From Dyadobacter sp. Leaf189 (GTDB taxonomy: Bacteria > Bacteroidota > Bacteroidia > Cytophagales > Spirosomataceae): a DNA stretch of 64,000 nucleotides. The position numbers were made by a program, and so were the translations under genes. The stretch is taken from assembly GCF_001424405.1 (NCBI RefSeq), contig NZ_LMPS01000006.1:620001-684000 (forward strand). The letters run 5' to 3'. Positions within the stretch are counted from its first letter, which is position 1. Each line of letters begins with the position of its first letter. Under the pieces are notes generated by a model. It worked only from the letters and a program-made list of their open reading frames with translations, was not told the DNA's origin and ran no database searches. Positions 16,356 to 25,213 of this stretch are shown in pieces.

Positions 16356-18468
16356 CTGCGTGAGCCTTTATTGAAATAAATTTACACAGATTGATCAACA
16401 TTTCTTTGAGTTCTGGATTATCCAGACTCTCTATCTGAGTAAGTGCCTGCTGAATTTCGTCATTTGCATAACCACAGCACCGGCGTGCCAGTAATGCCTC
16501 ATTTACATTTACTTCGCTTTGACCTTGCTGCATTAAAAGCAGGTGCATAAGGCTGAGCTCCGGGTTGCCGGTATACGAAATCGAATCAGGATTCGCACCG
16601 GGGGTATCATTTCGATGCAGGTAGTTGGCAGTATCTTCCACTAAAAAATAGGCTGCTCCGAAATGCCTGGCAAATGCGGTCAATGCATTGGTTTCGGAAA
16701 CGGTTGCGTTTCGGGCCACGCTGCCCAGCTGCACGCAAAGCGCAAATGTGTTGCTGTTTTTCTGATGAAGAATAGCAAGATATTCCGCAATGCTGAATGC
16801 TGCGCCTGTCTCCGCTTTCCTCTTCATCAGGATCAGTCCGGTATTGGAAGTGGCGATGGCTTCGGAAATAATCTTGGCATACACGCTCTCCATGGAGGTA
16901 ATCATTTCAAAGGATTTGCTCAGCAGGAAGTCGCCCACGAGAATGGAGATCATGTTTCCCCAGTTGAAAGCACTCCTCTCGGAATCATTTCTGGATTCGA
17001 TCACGCTGTCGTGACAAATGGAAGAAATAAAGCCCAGCTCCAGCGAAGTAGCCAGCCTGACCAGCTTGTTCCGGTCCGATCTTGCCGAGTAACCGGATAG
17101 CAGCAGGAACAGCGATGGCCGGAATGGTATTCCCGAGGAGGTTTGCGCCGCAGTAAACATCCTGGACAAAAATGGCCAATCCTGCCGCGTCAGCTTGATC
17201 AGGTTTTCGTTCACAGCCAGCAGGTCGGTTTTCAGCTGGTGTCTGTTGTGGTTTATATAAGCCGAAACATCGTCAAAATAGTATTGTGTGAAATTTTCGC
17301 CGATCCCTTCGGGAAATACTGCGGATTGACGGATTGCACTGAATAATGGTTTATCGTTCTGAAATGTGCCTTTCAGGATCTTCCAAACCAGATGGTACCG
17401 GTTCACCGAGGTATTCCCCGTTTCAAAATAACCCTGGTATCTCGACGCCAGCAGCCTGCCATAGTCCGACAGATCAGCAAAGTCCCGCCCGCCCCGCTTT
17501 TGTTCCAGGTAGATTTCAGAAGCAAGTGTTCCTGTCTCAATCGCATAGCCTATCCCCTCCCCGGTGAATGGACTGATCATGCCGGCCGCGTCGCCGGTCA
17601 GCATTAACCCGGGCGCAAAGGTATGGTAAGGATTAAAGTCGAAACGCATCGGCGCGCCGAACAACTTACCCTGTATCTGCATTGCCGCAAACCTGTTATC
17701 CGTTCTTTTCAGCTTTTCAACAAACATATCCATCACGGTCTGGATATTGTCGGTTTCCGTCTTTTCAATAAGCCCGACGCCAATATTCGCTTTCCCATTG
17801 CCCATAGGAAACACCCAGCCATACGAGGGCAGCACGTATTTATTGGAACTGTCCAGAATGGGCAAGTGAATTTCCAGCTTATCGGTTAATCCCTCAATAT
17901 TTTCATAATAACCCCTGATCCCAAACCCCAGCTTGTTACGGGGCGTACTGGCGAGCGAGGCCTGGTAGGCTATTTTGGAAGCAGCACCATCGGCCGCAAT
18001 GACAATGTCTGCGAAGAATTCTTCTCGCGTACTGATCCGGATGCCTGTTACCTGTGTGCCGGCCGCATTGTACAGCAGGCTATCGAAAATTGTTTTGCCT
18101 TTAAACTCTGCTCCTGCTTCCAGCGCTTTCCGGTGCAATATCTGGTCTAGCTGCATGCGGGGTACCACGAGGCCGTAGCCTGGTTCGGCGAGGTAGCCGG
18201 GATATTCAAAATTCCGTTCGCCTTCGTCCTGCACGAGCACCCGCACACCGCCTGTTTTTTGATACGCACTGAAATGTTCCAGCAGACCAAGCGTGTGCAA
18301 CAATCTGGCCGACGTCCGCGTCAGTCCGTCGCCACAGCTTTTATCCCTAGGAAAATCACTTTTATCGATCAGCAGCACACGGTAACCTAGCCGGGTAATG
18401 CACAATGCAGCAATGGAGCCTGCCGGGCCACTTCCGACAATAATGGCGTCGTAAGAATTATTTTCCAT
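16348..18468 (-). CDS. Geranylgeranyl-reductase-type flavoprotein fused to a degenerate polyprenyl synthase domain
   Basis: 706 residues from the ATG at 18468 (MENNSYDAIIVGSGPAG), one base after the TGA of the polyprenyl synthase gene. Residues ~6-400 are a geranylgeranyl-reductase family FAD domain: GSGPAG dinucleotide site, PRDKSCGDGLT, and the second FAD motif LTGDAAGMISPFTGEG. Such enzymes reduce double bonds of isoprenoid chains. Residues ~437-706 align by eye along their length with the neighbouring polyprenyl synthase (FRPSLFLLL against LRPTLFMLA), but both Asp-rich motifs are broken: DDVMD is DSVIE and DDILD is EDTAN, and the Lys before RP and the Q of FQ are also lost. This domain is therefore probably non-catalytic, perhaps a subunit-like partner of the active synthase. 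Fusion as such is visible; its role is inference. Confidence 0.85.
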   Translation of the reverse strand: MENNSYDAIIVGSGPAGSIAALCITRLGYRVLLIDKSDFPRDKSCGDGLTRTSARLLHTLGLLEHFSAYQKTGGVRVLVQDEGERNFEYPGYLAEPGYGLVVPRMQLDQILHRKALEAGAEFKGKTIFDSLLYNAAGTQVTGIRISTREEFFADIVIAADGAASKIAYQASLASTPRNKLGFGIRGYYENIEGLTDKLEIHLPILDSSNKYVLPSYGWVFPMGNGKANIGVGLIEKTETDNIQTVMDMFVEKLKRTDNRFAAMQIQGKLFGAPMRFDFNPYHTFAPGLMLTGDAAGMISPFTGEGIGYAIETGTLASEIYLEQKRGGRDFADLSDYGRLLASRYQGYFETGNTSVNRYHLVWKILKGTFQNDKPLFSAIRQSAVFPEGIGENFTQYYFDDVSAYINHNRHQLKTDLLAVNENLIKLTRQDWPFLSRMFTAAQTSSGIPFRPSLFLLLSGYSARSDRNKLVRLATSLELGFISSICHDSVIESRNDSERSAFNWGNMISILVGDFLLSKSFEMITSMESVYAKIISEAIATSNTGLILMKRKAETGAAFSIAEYLAILHQKNSNTFALCVQLGSVARNATVSETNALTAFARHFGAAYFLVEDTANYLHRNDTPGANPDSISYTGNPELSLMHLLLMQQGQSEVNVNEALLARRCCGYANDEIQQALTQIESLDNPELKEMLINLCKFISIKAHADV

Positions 18469-18469
18469 A

Positions 18470-19447
18470 TCAATGATCCCTCGAAAGGATAAATGCAGCC
18501 AGGTTGAGTAATGATTGTTTTGTGGTCCCTTCGGACAGGAATGCGATGGCCGATGTGGCTTCTGTAATGTATGCTTCCGCTTGTTCCCTCGCCCGCGCAA
18601 TCCCCCCACTGGATTTGATCAGCTCAATGGCCCGATCGATGTGCTCCCTTTTCATATCCTCGATCAGCAGCAGCTGCCTGAGCTCCGCCTGTGTGGCCGG
18701 GTAATTCAGCGCATGGAGCGTGGCATAACTGTAAACGCCTTCGCGAAGATCTTTACCGATTTCCTTGCCCGTCTTCACAGGGTCGCCTTTCAGGTCCAGT
18801 ATATCGTCGATCAGCTGAAAAGCAATGCCGAGCGACTGGCCGTAACTGACCATCGCATCCACAGTATAGCGGTCTGCATTGGAAAGTATCGCACCCAGTT
18901 TGCAGGGAAGTTCAAAAAGAGAGCCCGTCTTTTGCCGGATATGCAGCAAGTGATCGTCTACCGGTAATTGCAGGTTATAGGCATTTTCAGCCTCTTTGAG
19001 CTGCCCGAGACACAGGTCGGCTACATACTGGCAGGTGATCTGGTTGATTTCCTGGTTGTAGTCCGACAGCATTGAGATCGCCTTTGAGAAAAGGTAATTT
19101 CCTGAGTAAGTCGCATTGACATTCCCCCAGCGGGCATTCACGCTGGCTTCGTTACGCCGGGTCTCGGCGCGGTCCATCACATCGTCGTGATGCAGGGAGG
19201 CAATGTGGATCAGCTCCACCGCCGCGGCGGGGAAAAGCAGGTCTTTTTCGTAATAATCCCCAGTTTTGACGGCGAGCATAAATAAAGTCGGGCGGAGCTT
19301 TTTCCCGCCCAACTTTACCGTATGCAACACCAGCTGGCTGAATTCCCGATCTGCGGAATCAATCTGAAAAGCAAGGATATCATCGATCGACAGCAACCTT
19401 GCCTTTGTCAGGCCGCAGGTCAGCCACTCTGAGTTCGTAGCAGCCAT
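18470..19447 (-). CDS. Polyprenyl diphosphate synthase
   Basis: 325 residues, normal for trans-prenyltransferases. Both aspartate-rich motifs are intact: DDVMD at residues 88-92 and DDILD at 214-218, with GGKKLRP (IPP binding), RRNEASVN after the first motif, and FQLIDD before the second. It would condense isopentenyl diphosphate with an allylic diphosphate in the cytoplasm to make a C20 or longer chain; chain length cannot be fixed from sequence here. Three bases after the trypsin-like gene stop and one before the reductase fusion start, so the three are surely co-transcribed. In a housekeeping setting it would be the quinone side-chain synthase; its place in this operon suggests a dedicated copy. 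Confidence 0.92.
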   Translation of the reverse strand: MAATNSEWLTCGLTKARLLSIDDILAFQIDSADREFSQLVLHTVKLGGKKLRPTLFMLAVKTGDYYEKDLLFPAAAVELIHIASLHHDDVMDRAETRRNEASVNARWGNVNATYSGNYLFSKAISMLSDYNQEINQITCQYVADLCLGQLKEAENAYNLQLPVDDHLLHIRQKTGSLFELPCKLGAILSNADRYTVDAMVSYGQSLGIAFQLIDDILDLKGDPVKTGKEIGKDLREGVYSYATLHALNYPATQAELRQLLLIEDMKREHIDRAIELIKSSGGIARAREQAEAYITEATSAIAFLSEGTTKQSLLNLAAFILSRDH

Positions 19448-19450
19448 TCG

Positions 19451-20911
19451 TCAGCAGTCTTTTCTTCTCAATGATTCCACTTTTGAAATAATGGAAACCA
19501 CTTCATTGAAGATTTTCTCGTCGTCAAGTTTCCTCAGAGCCTCGCTTACGGTGTTGCCTTCAAAGCTTTGCGCAATCTCGAAAAGCTGTTTGGCAGCCTG
19601 CTGTTCGTCGTCTTTGAGATAACGCTGCATCCTTCCCAGAACCTGTCTTGCCTCATTGAGGTGCTCGGATGTGATCGTTTCCTTGCTGTCCGGGTTCCAG
19701 GCCATATTTCTGGCCTGATCGGCATATTTATCATACAGGTATTGCAGATATTCGGTATCCTCTCTATTTGCCCTCAGCTTATCTACGCGTTGCAGGATCT
19801 GATCTTCATTTTCAAAATAAGTATCAATCGCAAAACGGCCGGTCAGTGTCCGGGACAGATATTTTTCGCGGAAAACCTTTTCAGTCGCCACGTCACCCGA
19901 AATATCACGACGGAGCACCGATTTTGCAGCCTGGGTAGAATTACAATCGCTGCATTTATCTTCATTTCCACCTTCACCGCCTCTACAAACAATGGATCCG
20001 GAGTCGCCTCCGTCGGACATCCATGCAGTGACGATCTGATTGTCAAAAGTAGCCGAGCCAAAATCGTAGCCGATGGAAACAGTAGCATCTATTTCCGTTA
20101 TTGTGGAACTCGTATACTCGGTGGTCCGTCCGACTTTCTCAACGTTCATACCGATTTCTGCTGCTGCGACGGCATTCCCGTTCAGGAAATCAATCTGCAA
20201 TGTTTTCAATACATCATCAATCGGATTCATGATCGTACGGTTGCAGCTTCCTGCGAAAAGCAAACCAATTGCAGGGTGGTCGGCTGAGGGTACCGGCATC
20301 AGGTTATTCTTCATTTCATTGATCACATTCCCACGGTCTGTCACCTGGGCAATAGCCGCATCAATGGTGTTCCCCGTCGCATTGATCATCTGAAATCTTT
20401 TCAGCGTGGCGATCACGTCAGCAGGCACGACCCCGCCGTCAAAAGAACCCGGCTGGATAATACTATCTCCGAGCGCAGCTGCATTTTCATCGGCCAGCAC
20501 GTGGTTATTGCTCAGGATACACAGCGAACCGTCCGTTCTGTCCGTAACCAGACAGCCAAGTGTTCCTGCTGTGACGTTGAAATGCCCGATGCTGATGCCC
20601 GAGGGGGCCGGCCTGTCGCGCCCGGTAAATGCGAGCGGGTAGATAGGACCCGTTTCCACGACATCCACCTGCACACTATCTCCGCCGATGAAAAGTCGTC
20701 TTGGCAAGAGCTGGGAAAGCGGTAAAAACGCCCGCGGCACTTTTTTCATGACATATACGACCACGGCAGGATCTTCGGTAAACCGGTTATTCACGATCCT
20801 GCGACCAAATGCCATACCAACGACATTAGGGTTTTTGAGCCACTGCCCTACATTGACCTTTTTAACCGACCTGGCTAAAATCCGGTGTTTGTGAAATTCT
20901 TCCTTGTTCAT
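19451..20911 (-). CDS. Trypsin-fold serine peptidase-like protein without signal peptide
   Basis: 486 residues. A chymotrypsin-like core is recognisable: TAGTLGCLVTD then ILSNNHVLA with catalytic His137, NTIDAAIAQV with Asp184, and SDGGDSGSIV with Ser304. This spacing and the GTLGCLV...NNHVLA block resemble the S1-like group that includes plant NAL1-type proteins. Residues ~380-486 are a charged, helical C-terminal extension. There is no signal peptide, so unless exported by an unusual route it acts in the cytoplasm. Its ATG at 20911 overlaps the TGA of the giant PKD gene. It could process one of the operon's products, including the peptide precursor, but that is inference. Confidence 0.78.
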   Translation of the reverse strand: MNKEEFHKHRILARSVKKVNVGQWLKNPNVVGMAFGRRIVNNRFTEDPAVVVYVMKKVPRAFLPLSQLLPRRLFIGGDSVQVDVVETGPIYPLAFTGRDRPAPSGISIGHFNVTAGTLGCLVTDRTDGSLCILSNNHVLADENAAALGDSIIQPGSFDGGVVPADVIATLKRFQMINATGNTIDAAIAQVTDRGNVINEMKNNLMPVPSADHPAIGLLFAGSCNRTIMNPIDDVLKTLQIDFLNGNAVAAAEIGMNVEKVGRTTEYTSSTITEIDATVSIGYDFGSATFDNQIVTAWMSDGGDSGSIVCRGGEGGNEDKCSDCNSTQAAKSVLRRDISGDVATEKVFREKYLSRTLTGRFAIDTYFENEDQILQRVDKLRANREDTEYLQYLYDKYADQARNMAWNPDSKETITSEHLNEARQVLGRMQRYLKDDEQQAAKQLFEIAQSFEGNTVSEALRKLDDEKIFNEVVSIISKVESLRRKDC

Positions 20912-23900
20912 TGTTTCAAAGTTTTAATGTAAAATGGATGCTCTTCTTGCTTATAACTGGTCTTCCGAAAGCACACTTTTGCCAGTCCGGCTTCTCCTTT
21001 CAGCACGATCTGGACCTGGGAAATCCTACTCCCCTCGACGGTCACCACGAAAGCCGGATTATTGAGTTCTTCATTTTTCTTCGAGATATGCACGCCTTCA
21101 CTATCGCTGGCGACAATCCCGACGCCGATAGATCGGTGGTACCTGAATTCCAGCGTCAGGTCCTCTACGGGCTGCCCGAACCTGAGCAGCAGCCCGCGCC
21201 TGATTGCCAGACAGGGAATGTGGTCGGGCGGGAATGAAGACGTGATAAAGTTGGCCATCCCCGTGGAAGAAATGAATGTGACGCGTTTGTAAGTCCATTC
21301 AGCAGGCAGCTCCTGCTTTTCTTTCACATCACTGAAATCCACGCAGGTACTCTTTTCAGGCACCGGCTTATCGACCGTTTCACAGGAAATATTCTGCATC
21401 GCGATCAGGTCCGCCACGTCAAAACAACATTCGTTCGCCTGCCTGTCCGCCTGACTTTCCAGACCGAGGAAAACCGTAATAAGGTTCTCCTTCGCACAGG
21501 TCCGCTGCATCAAATGCGACCAGGCCCGCTCTGTGTTCCCTTTCGACCAGATCACCCGTGGCGACGCCGGGTCCGTTTGTCCGAACGGATCGATACCAAG
21601 TCTCGCAAACCCGCTGCCGCTTTGGAGCATATACCTCGCTTCCACCTGATATACCCAGCCCGGATTGGCTTTGATTTGCTGGTAAATACCTGCCGAACCA
21701 CCACTCAGCACTATTCGCTGGGAGCTTAACCCATCGAGCACAAGGCATTTTTCACAATAAAAAACCGCCTCGCCTGTTTGTCCCGCAGCTGAACGGGCCG
21801 GGTTTCCGGCTAAGGCGAACGGGTGCCAGCAATTGGCTACTTTTCCTGCGGGATGATATGAAAATCCTTCATTGAAATGACCGTTCTGAATCCCTGTTAC
21901 CTCCACGATGGTTTGCGATTTACCTACACCACCATCATCGTCGGTCACAACACATTCGGCATAAAAGCTGCCGCATTGTTTGTAGATGTGGGAAGCGACT
22001 GCTGTGCCTTTGGCAGCAGGCGGCTTGTTGGTTCCCTCCACCTTTGCCATTTTCAATCCCGAACAATCGCCGAAGTGCCAGGTAGCTACGTGCGTGTCGC
22101 ACCAGCCGGGATCTGTGAAATCGCCTGTCAGCGTTATCGGGCTGCATGTGTAGGCATATATTCTCTCCGGAGTTACGACCGTCGGCGGGACATTCAGTAC
22201 GGTTACCATTTTTGTTGCCGTGCCCACGCCCCCATTGTTATCGATCACCTGTACACTCACCGCGTACACGCCATTATCGCACCAGGCGTGATGGATTTTG
22301 GTGACACCCTTTGATTTTGGTTTGATATTGGTTTCCTCGACAAAACCTTTTTTGGTAGGCTGATCGTCGCCAAAATTCCAGACGGACCAGTGGGTATCGA
22401 GGTATTCAACGTCTTCAAAGTAAGCTTCCAGCGTTACGATTTCGCCTTCATTGACTGTGATATCGGGCCCGGCATCCACAGTGGGGCCAACATTTTTTAC
22501 CCTGACCAAACCAAAATGCCTGCTTTGAGCCCCTCCGAATTCATTGACCTTCAATCCATGCTTGGCCAGGTAAATACCGCTGTTGTCGTAAGCGTGAAAA
22601 ATAGTCTTTACGGGTTGTGTCGCGCTACCGTCGCCGGGGTTCCAGAAATAGTCAGCCTGCGGATAAATGCGTAGTGCTTTCAGCTCGGCTGCCTGAACGG
22701 CGTTGACGGTATACTTCTTAGCAGTGGTGGCAGGAACGACCTCCGTAGTTTCACAGCTACTGATCACCTCCATTTGTCCCGAAAGAACCAGTCCGGTGTC
22801 AGAAATATCGACAGGATCAAAGAAAACGGCTTTCACCCTGCCTATGTTGGAAAGCTCGGGCGGCCACGCGGTAATCCCTTCCACAGCACCAGAAACGCCA
22901 TTTACGAGCGAGTCGCTGCCGATATTTTCTACGATTGCCTCCACGACCAGAATGATAACAATGGAGATAATGCCGATCAGAACGCCCCCAACACCGAATG
23001 ATATGACCGCAAGAATGATCGCAACGATCCAGAAAGCAATGCCCTCATCCACATCCACATCGGGATCTCCGATGATATGGTGTTTGAGCTCCTGAAAACC
23101 TTCTGCGCTCTGGACACCGCTGGGTTCCCAGTGAAGGCCCACATTAGTTGTAAAATCTGCATCCACATCAATAGAACCCAGCACCGCGTCAATTACAGTC
23201 ACTGAGCCCGTCAGGCGAATTGCGTGGTTGACCACGGATATATTCAAGCTATTGAGATCGACATCCTTGCCGTCTTCATGGAAACGTTTGGGAAAACTGT
23301 CAAATCCGTTCTCCGCAATTGCCTGGCTGATTTTTTCTTCGAGAGAAGCCTTGCTCATGGCGATACTAAACTCCATCGGGGCAGGAATGAAGAACGTAAT
23401 CGCATCAATATCGGCCCCCTCGCCTGAGTTCAGAGCGATGTTCAATGAGTCGGAAAACACTTTTACATCGACACTATTTACTTCAAACTCGTCATCTGAG
23501 GCAGTCGGTGTCCAGATCGAAATATGGCTTCTGGATGACAGCTCTGTAAAAAACAGATCAGCAATGGTAGCCTCAATTTCAGCGGAAGAAGGAATGGCAA
23601 CTTCCCTGTTTCCCAGATCGTTGGCAAACGTCACGCCTTTGCTCCGCAACTGTGCAGACAGTACCGCTTCAAGGTCCAGCGCCGAAAACCGGGCTTTATT
23701 GGTGTTGTAATTATTCGCTTCGTTGGGGTTTCCGGCTATATCCGATCCGGCACCGGCAATCGGCCCGACGGATACATTGGCCAGTACCACATCGCCAAAC
23801 CGCGCCACGTATTTTTCAGGATGTTTCTCAAAAGGCGCGTCGATGATCAGCCGCGTTTCAATTCCCATCGGCGCTTCGATATGCAGCGGACCGATGCTAT

Positions 23901-24579
23901 CCGGGATGAATGCGTACATGCGCAGATAAACGGGTATGGATATACGCAACGTAGCGGGATCAGGAAATGAATTCAGGATCTGGCGCGCAGGGTTCGCCTC
24001 GTCGTCATAAATCTGTGTGGTCGTACTGCAAGTACCGACTCCAAAAGCCACATTATTCTGAACAATCAAATGTGGTATCTGCTCGTCTTCGTAGGCTTTA
24101 TGTACATAGTCCTGCAACAGCTCAGGTATACTTGCATCCAGCGGGTGCCCCGCATCCAGCACAGCCCACACATTGGCACGGACCATATCACCGAGCAGGA
24201 TACCTACATTCTGCGAACCGGGCATGGTGTTAACAGGCGCCTTGGCGTGCAATATTGTATGAAAATCGAGCAGCCGGGCGGAAGGTACCGGCGGATCACC
24301 GATTTCGATCTGCACATTAATGCCCAGTATCAGCTCTACACCGCCTACATCCGTTGCGAAAGCAGCATCGAGTTCGTCCTGCGGGATCTGCACTTGTCCG
24401 TCCACCACGGGGAAACCCCCGATCGTACCCACCGCCGGAATATCCATAAACTCGGGAATGCGCCCCGCATCATCGGGCTGATCCGGACATTCGGCTGACT
24501 TCCAGGCTCCTTTCAAGGCTTTAACGACAACGCTTTGAGAAGCTTGAATAATTAATTCAAATCCATGTGTATCTGCCAT
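20908..24579 (-). CDS. 1223-residue PKD-domain protein with hydrophobic hairpin, no signal peptide
   Basis: Residues 1-610 are an unassigned, beta-rich region starting MADTHGFELIIQASQSVVV; the HGFELIIQ...VVKALK opening is reminiscent of P47/OrfX TULIP-type proteins, a weak resemblance only. Residues ~513-550 are almost purely hydrophobic and Gly-rich (AFWIVAIILAVISFGVGGVL), enough for a membrane hairpin. Two PKD domains follow (about 697-796 and 797-890, each with WNFGDD or WHFGDC), then a galactose-binding-like module (about 900-1030) and a C-terminal beta region with several Cys. PKD and carbohydrate-binding modules are normally extracellular, yet no signal peptide or lipobox is seen. One base after the 187-residue gene, four-base overlap with the peptidase. 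Function unknown; a membrane-inserting or lysis-released factor is one idea. Confidence 0.75.
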   Translation of the reverse strand: MADTHGFELIIQASQSVVVKALKGAWKSAECPDQPDDAGRIPEFMDIPAVGTIGGFPVVDGQVQIPQDELDAAFATDVGGVELILGINVQIEIGDPPVPSARLLDFHTILHAKAPVNTMPGSQNVGILLGDMVRANVWAVLDAGHPLDASIPELLQDYVHKAYEDEQIPHLIVQNNVAFGVGTCSTTTQIYDDEANPARQILNSFPDPATLRISIPVYLRMYAFIPDSIGPLHIEAPMGIETRLIIDAPFEKHPEKYVARFGDVVLANVSVGPIAGAGSDIAGNPNEANNYNTNKARFSALDLEAVLSAQLRSKGVTFANDLGNREVAIPSSAEIEATIADLFFTELSSRSHISIWTPTASDDEFEVNSVDVKVFSDSLNIALNSGEGADIDAITFFIPAPMEFSIAMSKASLEEKISQAIAENGFDSFPKRFHEDGKDVDLNSLNISVVNHAIRLTGSVTVIDAVLGSIDVDADFTTNVGLHWEPSGVQSAEGFQELKHHIIGDPDVDVDEGIAFWIVAIILAVISFGVGGVLIGIISIVIILVVEAIVENIGSDSLVNGVSGAVEGITAWPPELSNIGRVKAVFFDPVDISDTGLVLSGQMEVISSCETTEVVPATTAKKYTVNAVQAAELKALRIYPQADYFWNPGDGSATQPVKTIFHAYDNSGIYLAKHGLKVNEFGGAQSRHFGLVRVKNVGPTVDAGPDITVNEGEIVTLEAYFEDVEYLDTHWSVWNFGDDQPTKKGFVEETNIKPKSKGVTKIHHAWCDNGVYAVSVQVIDNNGGVGTATKMVTVLNVPPTVVTPERIYAYTCSPITLTGDFTDPGWCDTHVATWHFGDCSGLKMAKVEGTNKPPAAKGTAVASHIYKQCGSFYAECVVTDDDGGVGKSQTIVEVTGIQNGHFNEGFSYHPAGKVANCWHPFALAGNPARSAAGQTGEAVFYCEKCLVLDGLSSQRIVLSGGSAGIYQQIKANPGWVYQVEARYMLQSGSGFARLGIDPFGQTDPASPRVIWSKGNTERAWSHLMQRTCAKENLITVFLGLESQADRQANECCFDVADLIAMQNISCETVDKPVPEKSTCVDFSDVKEKQELPAEWTYKRVTFISSTGMANFITSSFPPDHIPCLAIRRGLLLRFGQPVEDLTLEFRYHRSIGVGIVASDSEGVHISKKNEELNNPAFVVTVEGSRISQVQIVLKGEAGLAKVCFRKTSYKQEEHPFYIKTLKQ

Positions 24580-24580
24580 G

Positions 24581-25144
24581 TCAATTCGATTTTCTCTTTT
24601 TCAGCTTGATGTGCAAATGAATGTTGGAATCCTTGCCATACTTTCCCTGACGGATCTGATCGTAGGCAAACCGGTCACCGAAGGCGGCCACAGAGGCATC
24701 TATTTCCCTGAAAGCCAGGAGCGGCCCGATCACGGGATGCAGGCCGGCATAGGTGTTCAATGTATCGTCCGCCTCCCCTTTCCGTCTGGGACGTACCGGT
24801 TCACAGACCGGACAACCTTTGTGATCAAATGCTTCTATGTTCAGCTCGTCAAACAGCACCCTGTTCAGGTCTCTTTCCGAACGGATATCGAATGCGCCGC
24901 CTGCCTCGCGGTGAATCGTTGAACGCAGTTCGTCCAGTTTCGCCGCCGTTTCCGGGCCGAAGCGGAGCCTGTCTTCCACCTTATCCAGAATATCCGGATT
25001 GATCCGGTAACACAGTTCGGCGAGCGCCAGCAGCGGGTTGACAGCAGCTGCCAGTTTCAGGTTTTCGTCGTTATTAAGTGCAATGGTAATTTTGGTAACG
25101 GCTTTCTGAAGGTCTTCCCAAGAATTTAAAACAACTTCCGACAT
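24581..25144 (-). CDS. Unrecognised 187-residue protein of the RiPP-like operon
   Basis: No family was recognised. Residues ~18-62 (ALNNDENLKLAAAVNPLLAL) resemble by eye the nitrile-hydratase-type leader (NHLP) seen in some RiPP precursors: an acidic residue, NP, then ALAEL and a short hydrophobic end. A GCPVC pair sits at 110-114. The C-terminal part contains aromatic-x-[D/Q/K] triads FGD (155), YDQ (161) and YGK (169) and a basic end (KLKKRKSN). No signal peptide. It is 69 bases after the HExxH gene and one base before the giant PKD gene. It may be a second substrate or a scaffold for the modifying enzymes; this is only a hypothesis. Confidence 0.65.
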   Translation of the reverse strand: MSEVVLNSWEDLQKAVTKITIALNNDENLKLAAAVNPLLALAELCYRINPDILDKVEDRLRFGPETAAKLDELRSTIHREAGGAFDIRSERDLNRVLFDELNIEAFDHKGCPVCEPVRPRRKGEADDTLNTYAGLHPVIGPLLAFREIDASVAAFGDRFAYDQIRQGKYGKDSNIHLHIKLKKRKSN

Positions 25145-25213
25145 AAGCGATCGTGTTTAATGTTTGCTGGTACACCGAGTGTAAGCGGGAAAGCACTTTG
25201 GATTGATCCCAGA

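Noticed and set aside
16348..18609. Longer start for the reductase fusion at 18609
   Set aside because: The extra 47 residues overlap the polyprenyl synthase gene and precede a clean FAD-site N-terminus starting at 18468.
19568..20287. 239-codon plus-strand open frame opposite the trypsin-like gene
   Set aside because: Antisense shadow; the minus strand shows an intact catalytic triad and tight operon spacing.
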